Shown here: positions 18,401 through 25,745 of the stretch, piece by piece
How the letters are laid out: each line of letters opens with the position of its first letter
How positions within the stretch are numbered: the first letter of the stretch is position 1
From: Desulfosporosinus acidiphilus SJ4
GTDB lineage: Bacteria > Bacillota > Desulfitobacteriia > Desulfitobacteriales > Desulfitobacteriaceae
Length of the DNA: 64,000 bases
Assembly: GCF_000255115.2 (NCBI RefSeq)
Contig: NC_018068.1
Location: 2,761,977 to 2,825,976, forward strand
Direction of reading: 5' to 3'
Made by a program: the position numbers and the translations under genes
Notes under the pieces: generated by a model
Databases searched by the model: none
What the model saw: only the letters and a program-made list of their open reading frames with translations
Told to the model about the DNA's origin: nothing

Positions 18401-19570
18401 TTAGAGAGAAGCCTTTTCATTCAGAATTAGAGCTAACCCAATGGCTGATAATAACCCCATGCTCGCTCCAAAATAGAAAGGTACGGCGGCACCAAAAAAA
18501 TCCCATAACAAACCCGCTATCAACGATGCAGGCAACAGCGCTAACCCGACTAGAGTTGCATGTAACCCTATGACTGTTCCTCGCAAATGCGTTGGAGCAA
18601 TCTCAGCCAACAGTGCCTTTTCGACACCTTCTGTAAAAGCGATATACAAGCCATAAAATGCAAATAACGTCCAAAGGCCGGAGAGTTTCGTAACAAGGGC
18701 AAAACCAAGATAGACGAATGCATAAATGAAATAACCTGTTACCAAAATACGCTTACGTCCTATGCGATCGGATAAACTGGCCATAGGATATGATAAAATT
18801 CCATAACTTATGTTATAAACTAAGTAAAGTAAAACCACCAAGGGAGCAGATGCGCCAAGCTTATTGGCTCTAAGCAACAGAAATTGATTCGATGAATTCC
18901 CAAGGTTAAAGATAAATGCTAGTATCAAGAAAGCTTTGAGTTTTTTATCCAAAGAAGACCAGGCAAAGGACAACTTTTTCTTACCTACATTTATTTCACG
19001 AGGTTGACGGACAAAGAAAAGGACGATCACTCCTAGGAGAGCCGGTATCCCCGAAAATAAGAAAATGCGTTTGAAATTTGTAGTATTAGCAAGGAGAAGG
19101 AAATAGGCAATTAACACTCCTATGACGGCCCCAAAAGTATCCATTGCTCGATGTAAGCCAAAGGCTTTTCCATAGGACTTCTCCTGGGCTGAATCTGCAA
19201 TTAGGGAATCACGGGGAGCGGTACGGATGCCCTTACCTAGCCGATCCAAAATTCTTGAAACCAAAACGCCGCTCCAAGTCCCCGCCAAGACCAGGATAAT
19301 TTTCCCTAAAAAGGAACTGCTGTAGCCTGTAATGGCCAGTTCTTTTTTCTTTTTAGTTTTATCTCCCCAATATCCGGAAAAAACTTTGAGCAGACTCGCA
19401 ATGCTCTCTGCGATTCCCTCAATGACACCAACTATGGCAGGACTTGCTCCTAAACTCATCGTCAAAAAGATCGGGAGCAGGGGATAGACCATTTCAGAGC
19501 TTATATCGGTTAATAAGCTTACGATTCCAAGAACAACAATATTAAACACAGCTTCACCGCCAAAAGTCAA
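18401..19570 (-). CDS. MFS transporter downstream of fluoride genes
   Basis: A 389-aa, 12-TM major facilitator protein. It contains the TM1 stretch SLLTDISSEMVYPLLPIFL and the loop ILDRLGKGIRTAPRDSLIADS (about residues 105-127), typical of a widespread but poorly characterised MFS branch. The TTG at 19570 is the longest start; a GTG about 21 nt downstream (VFNIVVLG) with GGCGGTG before it is an alternative. It lies 80 bp after the DUF190 gene with no terminator between, so it may belong to the fluoride-riboswitch operon. Substrate unknown. Confidence 0.8.
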   Translation of the reverse strand: MTFGGEAVFNIVVLGIVSLLTDISSEMVYPLLPIFLTMSLGASPAIVGVIEGIAESIASLLKVFSGYWGDKTKKKKELAITGYSSSFLGKIILVLAGTWSGVLVSRILDRLGKGIRTAPRDSLIADSAQEKSYGKAFGLHRAMDTFGAVIGVLIAYFLLLANTTNFKRIFLFSGIPALLGVIVLFFVRQPREINVGKKKLSFAWSSLDKKLKAFLILAFIFNLGNSSNQFLLLRANKLGASAPLVVLLYLVYNISYGILSYPMASLSDRIGRKRILVTGYFIYAFVYLGFALVTKLSGLWTLFAFYGLYIAFTEGVEKALLAEIAPTHLRGTVIGLHATLVGLALLPASLIAGLLWDFFGAAVPFYFGASMGLLSAIGLALILNEKASL

Positions 19571-19650
19571 TGTCCTGGGAATCTACTTGACTCCCGAAGA
19601 TAAGGTAAACAATATCCAGAAAACACAAATTAGGACTTTTAAAGTAATAC

Positions 19651-19983
19651 TTATAAATGGTCTTTTCCATGTCTGTGAACTTGGACTTCAGTTGTAAAAA
19701 CTAACCCTTTGGGTACCATCGCACAAATCTCCTCTATAAGAGGATCGATTTTCTCGGCTACATCCACGATTTCCAAGATCATGGGCAAATCCGAAGATAG
19801 CTCTAAGAGGCGAGCAGTATGTAGTACTTTATCCTGCCCATAACCTTCGATTCCGCGGCTGACCGTGACACCTCCGATCCCTTTTCCTTTAAGCCAATGA
19901 ACCAAATATTGGTACAACGGTTTATTTTTATATCGTTCACTTTCTCCCATATAAACTTTCAATAATTTCGCTTTACCTAACAT
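19651..19983 (-). CDS. DUF190 protein associated with CrcB/FluC
   Basis: A 110-aa soluble protein of the DUF190 family, PII-like in fold. Recognisable parts are LLKVYMGESERYKNKPLYQYLVHW at the N-terminus and IGGVTVSRGIEGYG near residue 40. DUF190 genes very often neighbour crcB in bacteria and are thought to modulate it; the mechanism is not established. GGAGGGATGG precedes the ATG. It is the second gene behind the fluoride riboswitch, 56 bp after crcB. Confidence 0.88.
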   Translation of the reverse strand: MLGKAKLLKVYMGESERYKNKPLYQYLVHWLKGKGIGGVTVSRGIEGYGQDKVLHTARLLELSSDLPMILEIVDVAEKIDPLIEEICAMVPKGLVFTTEVQVHRHGKDHL

Positions 19984-20039
19984 GATAAGACCATCCCTCC
20001 TTTAAAAAATCACATTATCATATTGATACGATATCTGAA

Positions 20040-20411
20040 TTATAAAATTCGAGCCAGTCCAACTCCCAATGCAGCTGCGGCAAATCCAATAATAACTGTT
20101 AAAACGGTATAAAGTCCCGCTGTAAGTATACTGCCTCCTTCCAGTAACATAATCGCTTCATAGCTAAACGTTGAAAAGGTTGTGTAAGCTCCCAGAAAGC
20201 CCACACCGATGCCTAGACGCCATAAAGAGCTTAATGTTAATCTTTCAATAAATAATATATTCAGAAATCCTAATAAGAAAGCACCCGTTATGTTAATTAG
20301 AAAAGTTCCTAATGGAAAACCTTGACCCCATTTGCTAGATACCCACAATCCAAGACCATAGCGTGACAGCGCGCCAAGAGCGCCTCCTAAAGCAATGACA
20401 ATAATACTCAA
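20040..20411 (-). CDS. crcB: Fluoride exporter CrcB/FluC
   Basis: A 123-aa protein with four membrane segments. Conserved features are GGALGALSRYGLG at the N-terminus, GTFLINITGAFLLG (with the key Asn) near residue 36-50 and GFLGAYTTFSTFSYE near 72-86 containing the phenylalanine-box and Na+ site region. Dual-topology dimers form fluoride channels in the cell membrane. The TTG start has AAGGAG 8 nt upstream. A fluoride riboswitch lies directly upstream. A single crcB copy fits a homodimeric channel. Confidence 0.95.
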   Translation of the reverse strand: MSIIVIALGGALGALSRYGLGLWVSSKWGQGFPLGTFLINITGAFLLGFLNILFIERLTLSSLWRLGIGVGFLGAYTTFSTFSYEAIMLLEGGSILTAGLYTVLTVIIGFAAAALGVGLARIL

Positions 20412-20430
20412 CAGTTTTGCTCCTTCCTGA

Positions 20431-20510
20431 AAAAAATAAAAGACTCCTACTGAAAATAGTATCAGTAGGAGCCATCAGCGTTATGCAATAGCGAGCCCCA
20501 TCGCAAATTA
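20431..20510 (-). ncRNA. Fluoride riboswitch (crcB motif) with terminator
   Basis: On the minus strand the aptamer shows GCGATGGGGCTCGC (20491-20504), then ATAACGC and TGATGGCTCCTAC, the near-invariant crcB-motif elements. The CTCCTAC part is also the left half of a strong terminator stem (20442-20453 with 20462-20473) followed by TCTTTTATTTTTTT, a classic overlapping expression platform. Fluoride should stabilise the aptamer and block the terminator, turning on crcB. It ends about 20 nt before the crcB start. Confidence 0.93.
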
Positions 20511-20611
20511 GGTTTCATTGATCACCTAACTCATTTTCTATGATAACTGATAATGTACCTTAAAGCAAGACGAGATAATATTATCGTTTAAGTTACATAA
20601 ATAAAAACGTT

Positions 20612-20640
20612 TTTTTACCTTTTAAACAATAAGGTAAAAA
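20612..20640 (-). terminator. Terminator of the 83-aa gene
   Basis: TTTTTACCTT and AAGGTAAAAA form a 10-bp AT-rich stem with a 9-nt loop. On the minus strand further T residues follow. It lies just after the stop of the small gene. Confidence 0.5.
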
Positions 20641-20663
20641 TGAAACCAGTAGTCTTTTGGGAG

Positions 20664-20915
20664 TTATCCAAGTTTAGGCAGCAAATCGCTAAAATTCTCA
20701 GCAAACTGCATTACAGCTGTTTGCACTTCCTCCAATTTTTCCGGTTTCAGTAAGGCAATCATTTTAGGAATAAACTGCATAATGTCGTCCTGTGTAAATT
20801 TGCCTTCTGACAGCTTTTTAAAGTTTTCCAGAAGTAATACTTTGGCTTCCTCAACCTTATCATCTTTTACTCTTTCTAAAATAAAACTTAAAAATTGTTC
20901 CTGTCCTTGATTCAT
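20664..20915 (-). CDS. Conserved small helical protein, function unknown (83 aa)
   Basis: The start MNQGQEQFLSFI is fixed by GGAGG five nt before the ATG; the frame is open 41 codons further upstream without a ribosome binding site. The sequence is almost wholly amphipathic helix (VKDDKVEEAKVLLLENFKKL and MIALLKPEKLEEVQTAVMQF) with no cysteines or membrane segment. I do not recognise a characterised family. A terminator follows and the gene stands alone. Confidence 0.65.
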   Translation of the reverse strand: MNQGQEQFLSFILERVKDDKVEEAKVLLLENFKKLSEGKFTQDDIMQFIPKMIALLKPEKLEEVQTAVMQFAENFSDLLPKLG

Positions 20916-21166
20916 ATTAACCTCCATTAAGTTTATAACTTTCCATAGTATATCATAAATCGTGAGTATGTTAATCTCTTCATTATGAAGCATCTCAAAT
21001 TCGGATATTGTTCTGCAATTTGACTCATTACTATTCAAACTTCAAGTTGCTTTGCTTCTAAGTAATTAATAATGTCCAATTTTTTTCTCAATTATCAAAA
21101 ACGTACTGGCACATTGGATTTTTGTCCTTTCATATAGTGGTTTAGAATGGTAAAGGAGGAATAAAG

Positions 21167-21319
21167 ATGCATAATCATCATGTTGTACGTCACGGTGAAA
21201 CCCTGCATAAGATTGCCAAGCGTAGAGGAACAAGTGTCCATCACCTTTTACGTTTAAATCCCAAGCTTCGTCGCAATCCGAATCTAATATACCCCGGTGA
21301 AAGAATTAGAACTTGGTAA
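21167..21319 (+). CDS. Minimal LysM-domain protein (50 aa)
   Basis: An excellent AAAGGAGG site lies before the ATG. The 50 residues are essentially one LysM repeat: VVRHGETLHKIAKRRGTSVHHLLRLNP then PNLIYPGERIRTW. There is no signal peptide. Free-standing LysM mini-proteins occur in spore-formers, where LysM proteins such as SafA attach to the spore cortex or coat, so a spore role is plausible but unproven. It is monocistronic, with two downstream hairpins. It falls below usual ORF length cut-offs and is easily missed. Confidence 0.8.
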   Translation: MHNHHVVRHGETLHKIAKRRGTSVHHLLRLNPKLRRNPNLIYPGERIRTW

Positions 21320-21323
21320 TCCG

Positions 21324-21353
21324 CTAAAGAAGAGTATTTCTATACTTCTTTAG
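21324..21353 (+). terminator. First hairpin after the LysM gene
   Basis: CTAAAGAAG and CTTCTTTAG form a perfect 9-bp stem with a 12-nt loop, five bases after the LysM stop. It is followed by TTAAAATATAG, so termination may be weak. Confidence 0.5.
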
Positions 21354-21369
21354 TTAAAATATAGAAATT

Positions 21370-21400
21370 CAGGACTGCAAATAAGCAGTCCCTGTTTTTT
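21370..21400 (+). terminator. Intrinsic terminator after the LysM gene
   Basis: CAGGACTGC, loop AAATAA, GCAGTCCCTG and then TTTTTT is a canonical rho-independent terminator on the plus strand. Confidence 0.85.
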
Positions 21401-21448
21401 GGGATGTATAGAAAGGATTGCAAAAATTTGATCTTATATAATCTATAT

Positions 21449-21862
21449 CTATAATCCCTGTATCTCGTCATACAAATATTCAACTACTGGTTCAAGGGGA
21501 TCGACGATATCATCCTCTTTCACTTTATAATTTAACTTCTTCCCAACGAGACTTGAGAGAAATAGAATAATTTTTTGATTCTTATCGTTAATGAACGGGG
21601 GGATATCGTGTTCTACAACTTGAATAATATCATTGGAATTGATCGTTAACTTACAAAGTAAGTCTGCAGCATCCCACTTATCTTCATTATAATAGTCCTT
21701 AAGAACAAAGGTCATGCCCCCATCCTTTTTGAACATTTCAAAATCCACATAACCTTCCACAGGCATGACTTCTTTCAGCATCTTTTTCAAGTCTTCCAGG
21801 TCTATCGTTAACGATTTAAAATAACTGTCTTGAACCTTCTGAATAAAGCTGTTGTCTGTCAT
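21449..21862 (-). CDS. Hypothetical protein, 137 aa
   Basis: An acidic soluble protein starting MTDNSFIQKVQDSYF with AAGGGG before the ATG. It has alternating helix and strand character and no cysteines, membrane segment or recognised motif. The C-terminus VVEYLYDEIQGL is helical. The family is not recognised. It is transcribed alone, separated from the upstream alcohol dehydrogenase by a terminator at 21945-21985. Confidence 0.6.
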   Translation of the reverse strand: MTDNSFIQKVQDSYFKSLTIDLEDLKKMLKEVMPVEGYVDFEMFKKDGGMTFVLKDYYNEDKWDAADLLCKLTINSNDIIQVVEHDIPPFINDKNQKIILFLSSLVGKKLNYKVKEDDIVDPLEPVVEYLYDEIQGL

Positions 21863-21944
21863 GCTAAGTACCCCTTTATCTCCGCCCTTAAGAGCAGTTT
21901 ACTTCCGATTGCTTTTGTATATTTTATTATTCCATCTATATTAA

Positions 21945-21985
21945 AAGGATATCCATTAAACTTCTGTCATCTAGTGGATATCCTT
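21945..21985 (-). terminator. Terminator of the first iron alcohol dehydrogenase
   Basis: Perfect 11-bp stem AAGGATATCCA/TGGATATCCTT, followed on the minus strand by TTTTAATAT. It lies 40 bp after the dehydrogenase stop. Confidence 0.75.
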
Positions 21986-22024
21986 AGTATATCTTCATTA
22001 GCCAATTGAGCATCTTTACATTTA

Positions 22025-23143
22025 TTAATTGGTCAAGGATTTTGTATACATAGTTTTTATATCATCTTCTGTTGGTTTGACGACACAATTATTCATGTTT
22101 TTGGTTTTGCTGGCTCTCGCACTGTATTGAAAAATCTCTTCGCTGCTGATCTCTTCCCTTGGCCCCAATAGTCTATTGAGCAGTTCCTTAAATTCCTCAG
22201 TTTCACTGACATTCATGACTTTCAAGATTCTTGTGCTTAAATTCGGCTCTTCCTTTTCCACTAGTTTAAGATATTCTCCTAAAAGCAGTCCGTTGGCTCG
22301 TCCATGATCAATATCCTTAAAGTACGTCAGGGGATAGCCCATAGCGTGCACTGCTGTGGTACCGGTTTGGGCAATTACCATCCCAGCTATACAGGAAGCC
22401 TGAAGCAATAGCTCCCGCTGTTTTAAATCCAATGGGTTCTTTATCTCTGCTCCCTGGATCATGTCGGGAATACAATTCATGATCAACCTGATGCTCTCGC
22501 TGGCTAATGCATCAGATACTGTTGTTGCTTTCACGGATAACATACCTTCAATTGCATGAGACAAGGCGTCAATTGCTGTATTAATGGTTGTCATTAATCC
22601 TAAAGATTCAGTGTATTTGGCATCGAGAAAAGCAAAGGTTGGAAAAAGCAAATCCGAAGCAATACTTGTTTTTGTCTGGGCTTTATGATTGGTTAAAATA
22701 GAATACGGAGTTACTTCTGACCCTGTTCCTGCTGTTGTAGGCACAAGAGCCATAGGTAAAACCTTATTTTCATATTGACCTGAAAATAAATTCTCTTGCC
22801 CAATATCCTGAGCTGCTAAGAGGGCTATCGCTTTGCCTGCATCCATAGGAGAACCCCCGCCTATGGCAATAATAAAATCGGCAGACGTTCCTTTAGCCAT
22901 TGAGGCACCCTCATAAACACAGTCAATCGTTGGATTGCTCATAACCTTGTCGAAAACCTCATATTGGATACCTATGGATTCTAAAGCTATTTTTACGTCG
23001 TTTTCGGAACCGTTCATTTTTGATGATTTCGCCCCGGTTACAATTAAAGCTTTCCTTCCCAGGGTGGTCAATAGTTCACAATTTTTAATGATACAGTCCT
23101 CTCCCATGATGACTTTTGTTGGCATATAAAACTTACTTAACAT
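22025..23143 (-). CDS. Iron-containing alcohol dehydrogenase (group III)
   Basis: A 372-aa NAD(P)-dependent dehydrogenase of the Fe-ADH/dehydroquinate-synthase-like fold. The nucleotide-binding motif is IIAIGGGSPMDAGKAIA (about 92-108) and the phosphate loop PTTAGTGSEVTPYS (about 136). Metal ligands are D and H in INTAIDALSHAIEG (about 188-197), H in TTAVHAMGYPL and H in DIDHGRANG. GAGGAGG precedes the ATG. It may reduce or oxidise short-chain alcohols, butanol or 4-hydroxybutyrate; the substrate is not predictable. It is monocistronic and has no sigma-54 site, unlike the second Fe-ADH at 59.8 kb. Confidence 0.9.
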   Translation of the reverse strand: MLSKFYMPTKVIMGEDCIIKNCELLTTLGRKALIVTGAKSSKMNGSENDVKIALESIGIQYEVFDKVMSNPTIDCVYEGASMAKGTSADFIIAIGGGSPMDAGKAIALLAAQDIGQENLFSGQYENKVLPMALVPTTAGTGSEVTPYSILTNHKAQTKTSIASDLLFPTFAFLDAKYTESLGLMTTINTAIDALSHAIEGMLSVKATTVSDALASESIRLIMNCIPDMIQGAEIKNPLDLKQRELLLQASCIAGMVIAQTGTTAVHAMGYPLTYFKDIDHGRANGLLLGEYLKLVEKEEPNLSTRILKVMNVSETEEFKELLNRLLGPREEISSEEIFQYSARASKTKNMNNCVVKPTEDDIKTMYTKSLTN

Positions 23144-23291
23144 AGTTCCTCCTCTTCAGCATCTGACCATCCATCTAATGATAGACCGAATTGCATTGTT
23201 CTCTTGTTGGAAATTCTAATACGACAATGTCGGATTGTTATCATTATAACTCTCTTGTCTTCAAATTTTAACATGGCTGGTATTAAAATCA

Positions 23292-23316
23292 GACTGCCAG
23301 TTCCCAACTGACAGTC
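23292..23316 (-). terminator. Terminator copy shared with the YjcZ-like locus
   Basis: GACTGCCAGTT/AACTGACAGTC form an 11-bp stem with one mismatch and a 3-nt loop, followed on the minus strand by TGATTTTAAT. Almost the same hairpin occurs at 53272-53296 after the YjcZ-like genes. It sits just downstream of the YjcZ-like remnant. Confidence 0.6.
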
Positions 23317-23329
23317 CAACAGAGATTAT

Positions 23330-23404
23330 CTTAACCCCCAAAGCGACTAAGATAAGAATTGCAATAGAAATTATCCCAGTGCCGATTGGCACAAAAATTC
23401 CCAC
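23330..23404 (-). pseudogene. Remnant of a YjcZ-like glycine-rich mini-protein gene
   Basis: A minus-strand frame reads GTGIISIAILILVALGVKII, clearly like the C-terminal hydrophobic helix GAGIIAIAILILIALGVIF of the intact gene at 53395-53529. The Tyr/Gly-rich N-terminus and start are missing and the frame runs on past the normal stop position. The homology continues into the downstream hairpin at 23292-23316. It is most likely a decayed paralogue. No ribosome binding site is visible. Confidence 0.55.
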
Positions 23405-23449
23405 ACCATTGGTATGGGAATAAACAATATATTAAGAGAGATGAGTTGA

Positions 23450-24460
23450 TTAATACGTTTTCAGACTTTCAGAAATCTCTCGTAATAAAGTAAAAGAGTG
23501 CTCGATACTTGCAGTTCCATCTGCGTTAATTAAACAGCAACGGGAAGGAGCTAACCAGGATCGCTCATAGATTAAATCATCATCCAATCCATGTTGATTG
23601 AGAAACTTCCATAATGTGAGCAGACGGTTTCGAAGGGTTTCCGCGGTCTCAGAATTTAATTCGCCAGTCAATGTGGGAACGATTCCCCAGGATATGATTC
23701 CGCCTCCGTGTAAAAACTCCTTAACCTCATCGATATATCTCACTAGGATGTGTCCCCAACTGAAGGCATCTACTGACAATATATCGAGGTTAGCATTTAA
23801 TAGAAAGGCCCAATCTGGATTACCACAGAGATGAACTCCTTTGGGACCAGGTATTTTAGAGAAGAATGACCTATATTCAGCAGAGGCCATTTCGTAAGTA
23901 TAAGCACTTAGAGAATTGAATATCATTTCAAGTCCGGGTTCATCCAACCAAACAAATGGATTTGGATGAACTTGTTTTAATTGGTTATATTGCCACATTA
24001 TCTTGCGCTGTAAAAAATCATATAAAATTTCTCGTACAAAATCATTGTAAATCATAGGCTTACGTTCTTCGTCACAGATTTTGAGTCCAAAGCTTATAGG
24101 ACCGACAGTCTGCCCGTGTATCATTGGATATGCTGATAAATCTTCCTCCAAAAATCCATGAAAGGCAGCCGAAGATTCTTCATCCAACGCAAAATATTCC
24201 GGGGAGACACTTTTCTCAAGATATTCGTCAATTTCACTGGCAAATCTTTGATGAGAAAAAGTAATACGCTTTTGAGCTTCATCAACAATCATTCCTGGAA
24301 AATGTTCGGCAAATTGAGCGTACATGTCTTCTCTAAATCGAAAATGAGGTAATTGAGGCCAAAATGGAATATCCAAGCTAAGAGTTAACTTTTGAGCATC
24401 TTTTAGATTTATATGAGGTAAAATACCCATAGCTGTCGTCATGGCTTGACCTATAAGCAT
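23450..24460 (-). CDS. MetE C-terminal-like (core-MetE) methyltransferase family protein
   Basis: A 336-aa protein with the UROD/MetE-like barrel. Candidate zinc ligands are H and C in KGVHLCGNPDW (about residues 215-218), an acidic residue in VWLDEPGLEMIF and a cysteine in SWLAPSRCCLI near the C-terminus, the spacing of cobalamin-independent methionine synthase catalytic domains. The N-terminal half of MetE is absent. Core-MetE proteins of anaerobes can take methyl groups from corrinoid proteins; the real donor and acceptor here are unknown. GGAGGGTG precedes the ATG at 24460. Confidence 0.75.
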   Translation of the reverse strand: MLIGQAMTTAMGILPHINLKDAQKLTLSLDIPFWPQLPHFRFREDMYAQFAEHFPGMIVDEAQKRITFSHQRFASEIDEYLEKSVSPEYFALDEESSAAFHGFLEEDLSAYPMIHGQTVGPISFGLKICDEERKPMIYNDFVREILYDFLQRKIMWQYNQLKQVHPNPFVWLDEPGLEMIFNSLSAYTYEMASAEYRSFFSKIPGPKGVHLCGNPDWAFLLNANLDILSVDAFSWGHILVRYIDEVKEFLHGGGIISWGIVPTLTGELNSETAETLRNRLLTLWKFLNQHGLDDDLIYERSWLAPSRCCLINADGTASIEHSFTLLREISESLKTY

Positions 24461-24607
24461 CAAACAACACCCTCCACTTTTTTAAATTTTCTGTCTTTTA
24501 TTATAGTTAATATTCATATCCTTGAGCGTGAGCAAAATCACGCTTTGATTTCTTTCTTAAGATAATACTCTGCCTTAATTCTCTATACGATGTGAGGTTT
24601 CAATAAA

Positions 24608-24735
24608 CCTCCCCTACTTGCACTTTGTTAAGATGTAGGGGCTTTCGGCAAGTACAAATTTAGAACTAGTTTTCTTTAACATTTTAGGAGCGGCGATTCA
24701 TCTCGCAAACTAAAGAGGCTGGGAGTCTTCTCGCC
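24608..24735. mobile_element. Two IS200/IS605-end-like sequences without a transposase
   Basis: On the plus strand GGCGATTCATCTCGC, then AAACTAAAGAGGCT and GGGAGTCTTCTCGCC (24692-24737) resembles right ends of IS200/IS605 elements (ATTCATC, hairpin, GGGAGTCTTCTCGC). About 60 bp to the left, CCCCTAC/GTAGGGG (24611-24641) followed by GCTTTCGGC looks like a related hairpin end. No tnpA or tnpB gene is present, so this would be a relic or non-autonomous derivative. Identification is by eye only. Confidence 0.4.
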
Positions 24736-24765
24736 GCAAAAAGATGAATTAAATTAGCGACAAAG

Positions 24766-24797
24766 AAAATGCATGGATTTTATGGTCCATGCATTTT
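24766..24797. terminator. Terminator of rubrerythrin gene
   Basis: AAAATGCATGGA and TCCATGCATTTT form a perfect 12-bp stem with an 8-nt loop and T-rich flanks on both strands. It lies about 65 bp after the rubrerythrin stop on the minus strand. Confidence 0.7.
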
Positions 24798-24860
24798 TCC
24801 ATAGTTACGTCATATAAACATTCGGCTAATACTTCAGCGCAAAGGATATGGATTATAAGC

Positions 24861-25400
24861 TTAATAATTTTCTTTTCTAACTTCGAAGTAGCTTTGTGGA
24901 TGTGCGCAGACAGGACAAACCTCAGGTGCTTTTTTACCCATGACAAGATGTCCGCAGTTACGGCATTCCCACATTGTTTCATCTGCCTTTTCAAACACCT
25001 TTTTCATTTCTACATTGTTAAGGAGAGCCCGATATCTTTCCTCGTGAGATTTCTCAATCTTAGCAACCATTCTAAACTGTGCAGCAAGAGCAGTAAAACC
25101 CTCTTCCTCTGCATCCTTAGCAAAACCTTCATACATATTAGTCCATTCATAGTTTTCGCCTTCGGCAGCATGAAGTAAATTAGCAGCAGTGTCTTCCAAC
25201 TGGCCTAAAGCCTTAAACCAAAGTTTGGCATGTTCCTTTTCATTATTAGCAGTTGCTTCAAAGATCGCTGCAATCTGCTCATAACCTTCTTTTCTGGCAA
25301 CAGAGGCAAAGTAGGTATATTTATTTCTTGCCTGTGATTCTCCAGCAAATGCATCTTGTAAATTCTTCTCAGTCTTTGTACCTTTTAGTTCTTTCGCCAT
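24861..25400 (-). CDS. rbr: Rubrerythrin
   Basis: A 179-aa protein with an N-terminal ferritin-like di-iron domain ([15 protein letters not shown], then [11 protein letters not shown] and [13 protein letters not shown] carrying ExxH ligands) and a C-terminal rubredoxin domain with CRNCGHLV...[12 protein letters not shown]. It reduces hydrogen peroxide in anaerobes with electrons from rubredoxin or NADH. GGGAGG fixes the start at MAKELKG; the frame is open five codons further upstream. A PerR-like box lies about 150 bp upstream, which fits peroxide induction. Confidence 0.95.
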   Translation of the reverse strand: MAKELKGTKTEKNLQDAFAGESQARNKYTYFASVARKEGYEQIAAIFEATANNEKEHAKLWFKALGQLEDTAANLLHAAEGENYEWTNMYEGFAKDAEEEGFTALAAQFRMVAKIEKSHEERYRALLNNVEMKKVFEKADETMWECRNCGHLVMGKKAPEVCPVCAHPQSYFEVRKENY

Positions 25401-25545
25401 TGCTATTCCTCCCATTAATCACAAACTTACTTTCCATCGGCATGGATGTTAGAAAACTCTCTAACCCTATGAAATTGCCTCCTTTCATAACTATTATCAA
25501 ATTCAACGTGAACGCAAAATTTCCCTTCATAATTAGACACTAAGA

Positions 25546-25560
25546 TTACAATAATTTTAA
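25546..25560 (-). promoter_or_regulatory. PerR-like box upstream of rubrerythrin
   Basis: TTACAATAATTTTAA matches the Bacillus/Clostridium PerR consensus TTATAATNATTATAA at all but two positions. It lies about 145 bp upstream of the rubrerythrin start in the 25401-25745 gap, which otherwise holds only the terminator of the RIC gene. Many clostridial rubrerythrins are PerR-controlled. No perR gene is in this window. Confidence 0.45.
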
Positions 25561-25701
25561 TTCTGACCTTTCCATTATTTTTACAAATGAACTACAATGA
25601 GTTCCAATGAGTTGCATCGTATCGAGCGTTCAGACAATAGATTTATAAATTTTATCAAAACTTAAATACTTTATCCTTCCTATGAACCAGAAGTCATTAC
25701 T

Positions 25702-25733
25702 AAAAAAACCGGAAGCACTTAAATGCCTCCGGT
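25702..25733 (-). terminator. Terminator of the RIC gene
   Basis: On the minus strand ACCGGAGGCA, loop, TGCTTCCGGT is followed by TTTTTTT. It begins 12 bp after the RIC stop. Canonical intrinsic terminator. Confidence 0.88.
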
Positions 25734-25745
25734 AAGTTAATTGTT

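Noticed and set aside
24749-24994. 81-aa minus-strand ORF
   Set aside because: Shadow frame over the end of rubrerythrin and its terminator.
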